Origin: Flavobacteriaceae bacterium
GTDB taxonomy: Bacteria > Bacteroidota > Bacteroidia > Flavobacteriales > Flavobacteriaceae
Assembly: GCA_023262245.1 (NCBI GenBank)
Contig: JALRDC010000162.1
Coordinates: forward strand, 1 to 21,385
Length of the DNA stretch: 21,385 nt
Direction: 5' to 3'
In this document: positions 1 to 7,009 of the stretch, piece by piece
How the letters are laid out: each line of letters starts with the position of its first letter
Position numbering within the stretch: the stretch's first letter is position 1
Made by a program: the position numbers and the translations under genes
Notes under the pieces: model-generated
Databases searched by the model: none
Told to the model about the DNA's origin: nothing
Seen by the model: the letters and a program-made list of their open reading frames with translations, nothing else

Positions 1-379
1 CGAATGTTCCATCTTTTTTCATGCGATCGATAGACCCCATCTTTTTTACTGCCTTACGAATGGTAACAAAATTAGTTAGCATTCCTCCTGGCCAGCGTTC
101 TGTTATATAGGGCATGTTTACTGCCTTAGCTTTTTCAGCGACGATGTCTTTAGCTTGCTTTTTTGTAGCTACAAATAAAATTTTACGACCAGAGGCCGCA
201 ATTTTTTTAAGAGCAGCATTGGTTTCTTCAATCTTTGCAGCAGTCTTGTAAAGGTTGATGATGTGGATTCCGTTGCGCTCCATATAGATATAGGGAGCCA
301 TATTGGGATTCCATTTACGGGTTAAGTGTCCGAAGTGGACACCTGCATTAAGCAGGTCATTTACTTCTGGTTTTGCCAT
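1..379 (-). CDS. rpsB: 30S ribosomal protein S2 (partial, C-terminus outside window)
   Basis: Structural protein of the small ribosomal subunit. About 126 N-terminal residues are visible, roughly half of the family's usual length; the frame runs open off the left edge. The protein begins MAKPEVNDLLNAGVHFGHLT, and the GVHFGH segment, the RNGIHIINL stretch and the later ITERWPGGMLTNF block are characteristic of bacterial S2. The ATG at 379 is placed as in other S2 proteins. It is the third gene of a ribosomal cluster read from rplM through rpsI, but 144 bases separate it from rpsI, far more than the 1-base overlap between the first two. That gap holds three hairpins (separate entry). In relatives the elongation factor Ts gene usually follows, which would lie outside this window. 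Identification is certain. Confidence 0.97.
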   Translation of the reverse strand, partial: MAKPEVNDLLNAGVHFGHLTRKWNPNMAPYIYMERNGIHIINLYKTAAKIEETNAALKKIAASGRKILFVATKKQAKDIVAEKAKAVNMPYITERWPGGMLTNFVTIRKAVKKMGSIDRMKKDGTF

Positions 380-410
380 TGTGTTTTAGTTTACGTTCCT
401 TTTGATTAGC

Positions 411-515
411 AACAAGCTTCAGGCTTGTTTAGATGCTAAACTAATATCCGCCTTGGCGGTTTAAGCAACAGGTTAAATTAATAAATGAATGAACATTGTT
501 TTGCCGAAACAAAAC
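411..515 (-). promoter_or_regulatory. Hairpin-rich leader between rpsI and rpsB
   Basis: The 144-base gap 380-523 contains three inverted repeats, in transcription order: 498-503 with 510-515 (GTTTTG/CAAAAC, 6 pairs, 6-base loop); 448-452 with 455-459 (CCGCC/GGCGG, 5 pairs, 2-base spacer, so some pairs must open); and 411-417 with 423-429 (AACAAGC/GCTTGTT, 7 pairs, 5-base loop). None is followed by a T-tract, so they do not look like simple terminators. Ribosomal operons often carry leaders that bind their own products, so an S2-responsive leader or an RNA-processing site is possible. I cannot match it to a named family. Confidence 0.4.
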
Positions 516-523
516 GGTACCAA

Positions 524-910
524 TTAACGTTTTGAGAATTGGAATTTTTTTCTTGCTTTCTTTTGACCAAACTTTTTACGTTCTACCATACGAGGGTCTC
601 TGGTCAATAAACCTTCTGGCTTAAGGTCAGCGCGATACTCCTCATTAATTTTACATAAAGCTCTAGAAATAGCTAGGCGTACAGCTTCTGCTTGTCCGTT
701 GGTTCCTCCTCCTTTAACAGTAATGTTTAAATCGTAGTTCCCTTCTGTGTTGGTCAACATAAAAGGTTGTTGGATTTTGTATTGTAAAGTTGGTGTGGGA
801 AAGTAATCAGTTAATTTTTTTTTGTTTACCGTAATTTCACCTTTTCCTTCGCTGACAAAGATTCGAGCGACAGAGGTTTTACGACGGCCTATTGTGTGAA
901 CGGTATCCAT
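524..910 (-). CDS. rpsI: 30S ribosomal protein S9
   Basis: Component of the small-subunit head, whose C-terminal tail reaches the P-site tRNA. At 128 residues it is full length for bacterial S9. It opens with DTVHTIGRRKTSVARIFV, has the VKGGGTNGQAEAVRLAISRA core and the DPRMVERKKFGQKKARKKFQ block, and ends in the near-universal SKR that contacts tRNA. The ATG at 910 shares its A with the last base of the rplM stop (TAATG), so translation of the two is probably coupled. It is the second gene of the L13-S9-S2 cluster. Confidence 0.98.
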   Translation of the reverse strand: MDTVHTIGRRKTSVARIFVSEGKGEITVNKKKLTDYFPTPTLQYKIQQPFMLTNTEGNYDLNITVKGGGTNGQAEAVRLAISRALCKINEEYRADLKPEGLLTRDPRMVERKKFGQKKARKKFQFSKR

Positions 911-1365
911 TATAAGTAATCATTAATATTAATGGTTTTGGGGTTTTGAGCCTCTTGCTTGTGCTCTGCTCCCCCAAAAACGCGTAGATTTCTAAAGAGT
1001 TCAGCCCCCAATTTGTTTTTTGGTAACATGCCTTTTACAGCGTTTTCAACCAAACGTGTATCTTTTTTATTATGTAGCTGAGTTGCATTCAAAATTCGTT
1101 GACCACCAGGATATCCCGTATGACGAATATATTCTTTCTGCTCCCATTTGTTACCACTCAAGGTAACAGTTGCAGCATTAATTACAATTACATTATCACC
1201 ACAGTCCACGTGAGGGGTGAAATTGGTCTTGTATTTCCCGCGTAAAAAGTTAGCAATAACAGTTGCTGCTCTTCCTAAGGGAAGGTCTTTAACGTCCAGC
1301 ACAACCCACTCTTTGTTTACAGTGTTTGCATTGGCAGAAATTGTTTTATAACTCAGTGTGTTCAC
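910..1365 (-). CDS. rplM: 50S ribosomal protein L13, GTG start
   Basis: Large-subunit ribosomal protein of 151 residues as called here. Visible hallmarks are the N-terminal NTLSYKTISANANTVNKEWV segment, PLGRAATVIANFLRGKYK, the FTPHVDCGDNVIVINA core, RHTGYPGG, VKGMLPKNKLG and the final NPKTININDYL. The frame can be extended to a TTG at 1410, but that TTG lies inside a TAnnTTTG promoter element (1408-1415), so the longer form could not be made from that transcript. GTG at 1365 gives the start and length I remember for flavobacterial L13. It leads the rplM-rpsI-rpsB cluster and overlaps rpsI by one base. Confidence 0.95.
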   Translation of the reverse strand: MNTLSYKTISANANTVNKEWVVLDVKDLPLGRAATVIANFLRGKYKTNFTPHVDCGDNVIVINAATVTLSGNKWEQKEYIRHTGYPGGQRILNATQLHNKKDTRLVENAVKGMLPKNKLGAELFRNLRVFGGAEHKQEAQNPKTININDYL

Positions 1366-1407
1366 AATAAATAATTTAATTCCGTCAAAAATTGCTTCAA
1401 CGGGCTG

Positions 1408-1415
1408 CAAATGTA
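1408..1415 (-). promoter_or_regulatory. -7 element (TACATTTG) of the rplM-rpsI-rpsB operon
   Basis: Reading the minus strand, TACATTTG matches the Bacteroidota -7 consensus TAnnTTTG exactly. Transcription would begin a few bases downstream, near 1400, leaving about 35 bases before the GTG of rplM. A T-run ending TTTTTC lies about 19-20 bases upstream, a weak match to the usual TTG-containing -33 element. The position between polA and rplM makes functional sense. Confidence 0.6.
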
Positions 1416-1485
1416 CAATTATATATTGCTTTGGAAAAATTTTTTATCGAATTTTCTCAGGAGGGTGGTCTGGATCAAATAATGG

Positions 1486-4311
1486 CTAGTGAGCTTCCAG
1501 CCAATTGGTTCCAATACCAATATCCACAACAAGAGGAACGTCAAGTTTAAAGGCATTCTCCATCTCGGTTTTGACCATGCTCTTTAATGTTTCTACTTCG
1601 GTCTTGGGGACATCAAAGACCAATTCATCATGAACCTGTAGTAACATTTTGGATTTCCAATTTTCGTTTTGTAATCGCTTTTGAATCGCAATCATGGCGA
1701 GTTTGATAATGTCTGCAGCGCTGCCTTGAATAGGTGCATTTACGGCATTGCGCTCTGCAGCTCCTCTAACCACTGCATTTTGAGAATTGATGTCTTTAAG
1801 ATAACGTCTTCTTCCTAAGACTGTTGCTACATAACCGTTCTCTCGGGCAAAATCAATTTGATCTTGTATATAAGCTCTAAGTTTCGGATAGGTTGCGTAA
1901 TAGGTTTCGATCAATTCTTTCGCTTCGGTTCGGTTCAGGTCCGTTTGTTGGCTTAAACCAAATGCAGACACTCCATATATAATACCAAAGTTTACTGTTT
2001 TTGCATTTCCGCGCTGGGCACGAGTTACTTCGTCTAAAGAGACCCCAAATACCTTGGCGGCAGTGGCACTATGAATGTCCTCGTTATTTCTAAAAGCGGA
2101 AACCATCCCTTGATCTTTACTTAATGCCGCAATGATACGAAGTTCTATTTGGGAATAATCCGCTGCCATCAAGACGTGATTTTCGTCTCTTGGAATAAAA
2201 GCTTTTCGTACTTGTTGCCCTCTTTTTGTTCTAATAGGGATGTTTTGAAGGTTGGGATTATTACTGCTCAATCTTCCCGTAGCAGCTACTGCCTGATTGT
2301 ATATTGTATGGACCCGTTTTGTTTTTGAATTGATTTCTTTGGGAAGTGCATCTACATAAGTGTTTTGAAGTTTTTGTAAAGACCTCCAATCTAAAATATC
2401 TGAAACTATGGAATGCTCTTTTGCAAGAGTAGAGAGTACCTCTTCAGCAGTTGAATATTGTCCTGTTTTGGTTTTTTTTGGTTTGTCAACTAATTTTAAT
2501 TTTTCAAAAAGGATGGGCCCCAGTTGTTTGGGTGAAGCCAAATTAAATTCTTCTCCAGCAGCTTCGAAAATATTTTTTTCTAAAGTTTGTATATCGTTGG
2601 TTAGGCCTAGAGAAAGTGTTTCTAAAAAGCGGGTGTCTAGATTGATTCCTTCACATTCCATTTCTGTCAACACTTCAACAAGGGGAAGTTCGACCTGATG
2701 ATATAGGGAGAGCGTATTGGCAGCTTCCATTTCTTTTTCAAAATGGTGCTTAAGTTGGAGGGTTATGTCAGCATCTTCAACGGCATATTCCGTTTGTTGT
2801 TCTAAGGAAACCTCTCTCATTGTTCCTTGATTTTTTCCTTTTTTTCCAATAAGATCACTTATGGGTTGTGGACTGTAATTTAAATAGGTTTCTGCTAGAA
2901 CATCCATGTTATGGCGCATATCCGGGTTGATCAAATAGTGCGCTACCATAGTGTCAAATAGAGGTGCATGAACACGGATTCCATAATTCCTTAATACTTT
3001 TAAATCATATTTAAGGTTATGTCCTATTTTTTCGATTTCGTTATGTTCAAAAAAGGGCTTAAAAGACTCTAGAATTTGGAGAACCTCATCTCTGTTTTCG
3101 GGAAGGGCTAGGTAATAACCTTGACCCGTGGACCAAGAGAAAGCAATTCCCACTAATTCGGCTTGAAGGGAATTTAGAGAGGTGGTTTCGGTATCAAAAC
3201 AAACGTGCTTTTGTTCCAATAATTTTTTCATCAATAACTCGCGTCCCACGGGGGTATTAACAAGTTGATACCAGTGTTCTTGATGAGCTAGATCTTTTCG
3301 TTGTGAACCTTCATTTTGCTTTGTGTTTCCACTCCCTGGAGTAGCAAAAAGGTCAAACTGCTGACCTGCTTGTCCGTTGGGTTGATCCACCTGTTTTGAA
3401 GTTGTATGGGTTTCAATGGTTTCTTGAGGAGAAAAGATTTTCTTAAAGTTTTCTGCCATTCTTCGAAATTCAAGCTCATCAAATAGAACAGCCACTTTAT
3501 CATGATCGGGATCATCTAGTGTGTAATCATCTGCTTTAAATGTAACAGGAACATCTAACAGAATTTTCGCAAGTTCTTTCGAAAGCATACCCAACGCTCT
3601 GGAGGCTTCAATTTTTTCTTTCAGCTTTCCTTTAATTTCATGGGTATTTGCAAGCAGGTTTTCCATACTGCCGTATTCTTTTAAAAACTTTTTTGCGGTT
3701 TTATCACCCACCCCGGGCAGTCCAGGAATGTTATCGACTGCATCTCCCATCATCCCCAAATAATCGATGACTTGTTCTGGACGTTCCACTTCAAACTTTT
3801 CTTGTACTTCGGGGATTCCCCAAATTTCGATCCCATTCCCCATACGAGCAGGGCGATACATAAAAATATTTTCTGAAACCAACTGAGCAAAATCTTTGTC
3901 TGGGGTAACCATATAGACCTGATACCCTTCTTTTTCTGCTTGCTTTGCAAGGGTTCCTATTATATCATCGGCTTCATATCCTTCTTTTTCTATCACAGGG
4001 ATATGCATGGCTTCAAGAAGCTGTTGGATGTAGGGTACAGCGATACGAATGGCTTCTGGAGTTTCATCTCTGTTTGCTTTATAGTCTGTAAATAATTCGG
4101 TACGACTTACGGATCCCCCTTTATCAAAGCATACTGCCAAATGATCAGGACGTTCTCTTTTAATTACATCTAATAAAGAATTGGTGAATCCCATTATAGC
4201 AGAGGTATCCATCCCCTTGGAATTGATTCTGGGATTTTTAATAAATGCATAATATCCTCTGAAAATTAGCGCATAGGCATCCAGCAAAAAAAGACGTTTT
4301 TGACTACTCAT
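1486..4311 (-). CDS. polA: DNA polymerase I
   Basis: Fills gaps and removes primers in replication and repair. It is 941 residues, full length. Domain order: 5'-3' exonuclease/flap nuclease (about 1-300, starting RLFLLDAYALIFRGYYAF, with the helix-hairpin-helix DNIPGLPGVGDKTAKKF near 195); a polar linker (about 300-345); 3'-5' proofreading exonuclease with DTET at 373, then HNLKYD and the YAVEDAD segment, so its acidic metal ligands look intact; and a family A polymerase with motif A DYSQIELR at 718, motif B RGNAKTVNFGIIYG near 768 and motif C VHDEL with its aspartate at 895. The linker contains QFDLF (318-322), like a sliding-clamp-binding peptide. It lies 44 bases downstream of dxs on the same strand and may be cotranscribed with it. 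Confidence 0.98.
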   Translation of the reverse strand: MSSQKRLFLLDAYALIFRGYYAFIKNPRINSKGMDTSAIMGFTNSLLDVIKRERPDHLAVCFDKGGSVSRTELFTDYKANRDETPEAIRIAVPYIQQLLEAMHIPVIEKEGYEADDIIGTLAKQAEKEGYQVYMVTPDKDFAQLVSENIFMYRPARMGNGIEIWGIPEVQEKFEVERPEQVIDYLGMMGDAVDNIPGLPGVGDKTAKKFLKEYGSMENLLANTHEIKGKLKEKIEASRALGMLSKELAKILLDVPVTFKADDYTLDDPDHDKVAVLFDELEFRRMAENFKKIFSPQETIETHTTSKQVDQPNGQAGQQFDLFATPGSGNTKQNEGSQRKDLAHQEHWYQLVNTPVGRELLMKKLLEQKHVCFDTETTSLNSLQAELVGIAFSWSTGQGYYLALPENRDEVLQILESFKPFFEHNEIEKIGHNLKYDLKVLRNYGIRVHAPLFDTMVAHYLINPDMRHNMDVLAETYLNYSPQPISDLIGKKGKNQGTMREVSLEQQTEYAVEDADITLQLKHHFEKEMEAANTLSLYHQVELPLVEVLTEMECEGINLDTRFLETLSLGLTNDIQTLEKNIFEAAGEEFNLASPKQLGPILFEKLKLVDKPKKTKTGQYSTAEEVLSTLAKEHSIVSDILDWRSLQKLQNTYVDALPKEINSKTKRVHTIYNQAVAATGRLSSNNPNLQNIPIRTKRGQQVRKAFIPRDENHVLMAADYSQIELRIIAALSKDQGMVSAFRNNEDIHSATAAKVFGVSLDEVTRAQRGNAKTVNFGIIYGVSAFGLSQQTDLNRTEAKELIETYYATYPKLRAYIQDQIDFARENGYVATVLGRRRYLKDINSQNAVVRGAAERNAVNAPIQGSAADIIKLAMIAIQKRLQNENWKSKMLLQVHDELVFDVPKTEVETLKSMVKTEMENAFKLDVPLVVDIGIGTNWLEAH

Positions 4312-4355
4312 GTGTTCGTTTGGGATAAATTTAAAAAACTATACGGCAATGGGGC

Positions 4356-6134
4356 TCATCCCGAGATTTTATTTAATAACAACTCAAGTTTTTTTGAAAT
4401 GGATGCTTCATCTAAACCTATCTCTGCCAAAAGATCTGCTGATCTTCCATGAGGGACAAAATGGTCACTCACCCCCTCCACCTTTACAGGAATTTTATAT
4501 TCGTGTAAAGAGGCAAACTCTAATAAGGCACTCCCAGCCCCTCCTTGTTTTACTCCCTCTTCAAATACGATTACAGCCTTGTAAGTTTTAAAAATGCGAT
4601 GTAATAACTTTTCGTCTAGTGGTTTTACAAAGCGTAAATCAAAATGAGCAAAGGCAGAAGCATTCTTCATTTGTGTGAAGGAATTGATGATTGTTTGACA
4701 GAGTGTCCCTATCGAAATAACAGCGATGTCAGTACCCTCTTTTAGTTGTTCTCCTGATCCGAGGGGAATTTTTTTGTACTCAAAAGAGATTGTTTCAGTA
4801 TCGGAATATCCCCTGGGATAGCGTATAGCAAGGGGATTTTTTAAACCGAGTTGTGCTGTATACATTATATTTTTGAGTTCTTCAGCATTTCTAGGGGAAA
4901 CAATGTGCAGATTAGGAATGCACCTTAAAAACGCAATATCAAAAAGTCCGTGATGTGTAGGGCCATCATGACCAACAATTCCAGCCCGATCAATACAAAA
5001 TACTACAGCTAAGTTTTGTAAAGCTACGTCATGGATGATCTGATCATAAGCACGCTGTAAAAAGGTAGAATAGATTACACAAAACGGAAGCATGCCACTA
5101 TTGGCCATACCAGCAGCAAGTGTTACTGCGTGTTGTTCTGCAATTCCTACATCTAGGCAACGTTTGGGAAAAGCTTTCATCATTTTTATTAAACCACTAC
5201 CTGTAGGCATTGCCGGGGTTATCGCCGCAATGGCGTCATTTTTTTTGGCGAGTTCCAATAATGTTTGACCAAAAACCTCTTGATATTTGAGTTTTTTGTG
5301 TGTTTTTGAAGGGCTGAGTTTCCCTGTTAAGGGGTCGAATTTTCCTGGAGCATGATAGGTAATTTGTTGTTCTTCTGCGGTTGGGAGCCCCTTGCCTTTG
5401 GTGGTAACCACGTGTAAGATTCTTGGTCCTTTCTGAGTTTTTTGAGACTCGAAGGCCTTTAAAAGCGCATTGATGTCGTGTCCGTCAACAGGGCCTGAGT
5501 AAGGCAGGTTTAAGGACTGAAAAAAATTGGGTGTTGTGGGGGATTTCGTTTTTACCGAATGGAAATAGTTCTTTAGTGCTCCAACACTTGGATCAATTCC
5601 CATACTGTTATCATTGAGAACGACCAATACATTGGCATCGGTTGTACCGAGATGATTTAAGGCTTCAAAAGCCATACCGTTGGCTATAGAGGCGTCTCCT
5701 ACTACCGCAATGTGTTGGCGTTTTGAGTGCTTTTTTTGAGGACTAAGAGCCATACCCAATGCTGCAGAAATTGCTGTTCCGGCATGGCCGGTACCAAAAG
5801 TGTCGTAGGGACTTTCCTCTCGTTTGGGAAAACCACTAATTCCGTTGCGTTGTCTCAATTGTTGAAAAGCAGTACGCCGACCAGTAATCATTTTATGTCC
5901 ATATGCTTGGTGTCCAACATCCCAGATCAACACATCCCTAGGGGTGTCAAAACAGTAATGCAAGGCAATGGTTAATTCTACGGTACCTAAACTTGATCCT
6001 AAATGACCTTCTCCTTTGGCTAAAGCATGGATAATTTCCTGACGAAGTTCACTAGCAAAAAGAGGTAATGAAGCCGTAGGAATTTTCCTTAAAGCTTCCG
6101 GGCTTTCAATCTGGGCAAAATGATTTTTCGACAT
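4356..6134 (-). CDS. dxs: 1-deoxy-D-xylulose-5-phosphate synthase
   Basis: Cytosolic thiamine-diphosphate enzyme that condenses pyruvate with glyceraldehyde 3-phosphate to DXP, the first step of the MEP isoprenoid pathway. 592 residues from the ATG at 6134; the frame extends six codons to a TTG at 6152, but the ATG is preferred. Visible landmarks: GEGHLGSSLG near the N-terminus, GHQAYGHKMITGR, GTGHAGTAISAALGMA, the cofactor motif GDA (146-148, usually GDG) ending at LNDN (174-177), GPVDGHD, the catalytic glutamate in GIAEQHAV (E333), DRAGIVGHDGPTHHG, and a transketolase C-terminal domain. Divergent from tadA across 62 bases; polA follows. It would supply isoprenoids for quinones and for the carotenoid genes at 17.9-20 kb. 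Confidence 0.97.
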   Translation of the reverse strand: MSKNHFAQIESPEALRKIPTASLPLFASELRQEIIHALAKGEGHLGSSLGTVELTIALHYCFDTPRDVLIWDVGHQAYGHKMITGRRTAFQQLRQRNGISGFPKREESPYDTFGTGHAGTAISAALGMALSPQKKHSKRQHIAVVGDASIANGMAFEALNHLGTTDANVLVVLNDNSMGIDPSVGALKNYFHSVKTKSPTTPNFFQSLNLPYSGPVDGHDINALLKAFESQKTQKGPRILHVVTTKGKGLPTAEEQQITYHAPGKFDPLTGKLSPSKTHKKLKYQEVFGQTLLELAKKNDAIAAITPAMPTGSGLIKMMKAFPKRCLDVGIAEQHAVTLAAGMANSGMLPFCVIYSTFLQRAYDQIIHDVALQNLAVVFCIDRAGIVGHDGPTHHGLFDIAFLRCIPNLHIVSPRNAEELKNIMYTAQLGLKNPLAIRYPRGYSDTETISFEYKKIPLGSGEQLKEGTDIAVISIGTLCQTIINSFTQMKNASAFAHFDLRFVKPLDEKLLHRIFKTYKAVIVFEEGVKQGGAGSALLEFASLHEYKIPVKVEGVSDHFVPHGRSADLLAEIGLDEASISKKLELLLNKISG

Positions 6135-6138
6135 GGGG

Positions 6139-6146
6139 TAAAGGTA
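6139..6146 (-). promoter_or_regulatory. Possible -7 element of dxs (TACCTTTA)
   Basis: TACCTTTA differs from TAnnTTTG only at the last base and ends four bases before the dxs ATG. The same octamer lies upstream of the cold-shock gene (6901-6908). I see no TTG at the expected -33 distance, and the spacing to the ATG would make the message nearly leaderless, so this is tentative. Confidence 0.3.
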
Positions 6147-6184
6147 AGGCAAAACATTTTCAGTAAGTATGGATACAGATTGTG

Positions 6185-6192
6185 TATTTTTG
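6185..6192 (+). promoter_or_regulatory. -7 element of tadA (TATTTTTG)
   Basis: An exact TAnnTTTG match only four bases before the ATG at 6197. If it is active, transcription begins at or after that ATG, so translation may start at the second ATG (6203). The same octamer precedes aspS, the prenyl synthase and the ZIP transporter gene. Confidence 0.45.
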
Positions 6193-6196
6193 AAAG

Positions 6197-6634
6197 ATGG
6201 AAATGGATGATGCCTATTTTATGAAATTGGCTTTACAAGAAGCTAAAAAGGCTGAGGCTGAGGGAGAGGTGCCTGTAGGGGCAGTGGTAGTGGTCAATCA
6301 ACGGATTATTGCTCGGGCTCACAACCTTACCGAAAGACTTCATGATGTTACGGCTCATGCCGAAATGCAGGCCATAACAGCAGCAGCTAATTTTTTAAAT
6401 GGGAAGTACCTCCTTGGGTGTACGCTCTATGTCACTTTAGAACCTTGTATTATGTGTGCAGGAGCTTTGAGTTGGAGCCAGTTGGATCGTTTAGTTTACG
6501 CAAGTCCCGATCCCAAACGAGGCTTTCAACAAGCAGGGGTTGTTTTACATCCCAAAACGACAATTCAAGGGGGAGTAATGGAAGCGGAGGCTAGGGAATT
6601 AATCCAAAGTTTTTTTGCTAAGAAGAGAGCATAA
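6197..6634 (+). CDS. tadA: tRNA-specific adenosine deaminase (A34 to inosine)
   Basis: Zinc enzyme that converts adenosine 34 to inosine in the tRNA anticodon wobble position, normally of tRNA-Arg(ACG). 145 residues, usual length. The cytidine/deoxycytidylate deaminase fold is shown by HAE at 54-56 (zinc histidine plus proton-shuttling glutamate) and by PCIMC with zinc cysteines 84 and 87. The EVPVGAVVV segment (24-32) and the DPKRG segment after the zinc site are typical of TadA rather than of free-base deaminases. ATG codons at 6197 and 6203 are both possible starts and differ by two residues; the nearby -7 box slightly favours the second. It converges with the cold-shock gene. Confidence 0.95.
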   Translation: MEMDDAYFMKLALQEAKKAEAEGEVPVGAVVVVNQRIIARAHNLTERLHDVTAHAEMQAITAAANFLNGKYLLGCTLYVTLEPCIMCAGALSWSQLDRLVYASPDPKRGFQQAGVVLHPKTTIQGGVMEAEARELIQSFFAKKRA

Positions 6635-6660
6635 AAAAAGCACCTTGTTCCCAAGATGCT
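6633..6660 (-). terminator. Intrinsic terminator of the cold-shock gene
   Basis: On the minus strand, AGCATCTTG pairs with CAAGGTGCT (9 pairs, one G-U) around a GGAA loop of the GNRA class, followed at once by a run of T (6633-6638). It starts about 25 bases after the cold-shock stop codon. Read in the plus direction it has a C-A mismatch and no T-tract, so it acts mainly on minus-strand transcripts. It directly abuts the tadA stop codon. Confidence 0.85.
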
Positions 6661-6685
6661 AAATACCTAGTAATAATATATAAAC

Positions 6686-6877
6686 TTATAATAGGGTAAT
6701 GTTGGAAGCTTGCTTCCCTTTTTTACCTTCTTCTTCTACATACTCTACTTTTGCTCCTTCAGAAAGGGTCACGCCATTTAGGGCTGAAATGTGTACGAAT
6801 ACATCTTCTCCAGACTCATCGTTGGTGATGAAACCAAATCCTTTGGCTTCATTGAAAAATTTAACTGTACCAGTCAT
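6686..6877 (-). CDS. csp: Cold-shock domain protein (CspA family)
   Basis: Small single-domain RNA/DNA-binding protein of 63 residues, close to the usual 65-70. It consists of one OB-fold cold-shock domain, MTGTVKFFNEAKGFGFIT onward, with RNP1 KGFGFI at 12-17 and RNP2 VFVHIS at 26-31; these aromatic residues stack on single-stranded nucleic acid. Such proteins melt mRNA structure and support translation at low temperature or during growth changes. It is monocistronic: a 5' region of about 80 bases upstream and a strong terminator downstream (6633-6660). Whether this paralogue is cold-inducible cannot be read from the sequence. Confidence 0.95.
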   Translation of the reverse strand: MTGTVKFFNEAKGFGFITNDESGEDVFVHISALNGVTLSEGAKVEYVEEEGKKGKQASNITLL

Positions 6878-6900
6878 GTTATTATTTAAAAATTATTCTG

Positions 6901-6908
6901 TAAAGGTA
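6901..6908 (-). promoter_or_regulatory. Possible -7 element of the cold-shock gene (TACCTTTA)
   Basis: TACCTTTA matches TAnnTTTG at all but the last position and lies 23 bases before the ATG, a sensible distance. No clear TTG is visible 17-23 bases upstream. The GC-richer GGAGCGGAGCC just upstream (6919-6929 on the plus strand as GGCTCCGCTCC) stands out in AT-rich surroundings. Confidence 0.35.
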
Positions 6909-6950
6909 GCCTTAATATTTGGCTCCGCTCCTTTTTTAACAATTTTTTAT

Positions 6951-6980
6951 TTTGAAATGTGTTGATTTTCAATATTTTTC
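6951..6980 (+). promoter_or_regulatory. Possible promoter of the LuxR-like regulator
   Basis: TTTG (6951-6954), an 18-base spacer and TATTTTTC (6973-6980) resemble the Bacteroidota -33/-7 pair with one mismatch. The -7-like box is 29 bases before the ATG at 7010. It is back to back with the cold-shock promoter region. Confidence 0.35.
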
Positions 6981-7009
6981 ATAAAAAAACCTACTTACCA
7001 TCCCTTTTC

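Noticed and set aside
1459..1550. Plus-strand AGGAGGG followed 15 bases later by a 22-codon frame (1482-1550) antisense to the end of polA
   Set aside because: Looks like a Shine-Dalgarno site and small gene, but this group rarely uses such sites, the spacing is too long, and the frame lies within the polA reading frame with no independent support.
2408..2698. Plus-strand frame of 96 codons
   Set aside because: Fully antisense inside polA, which has clear motifs throughout; composition is that of a shadow frame.
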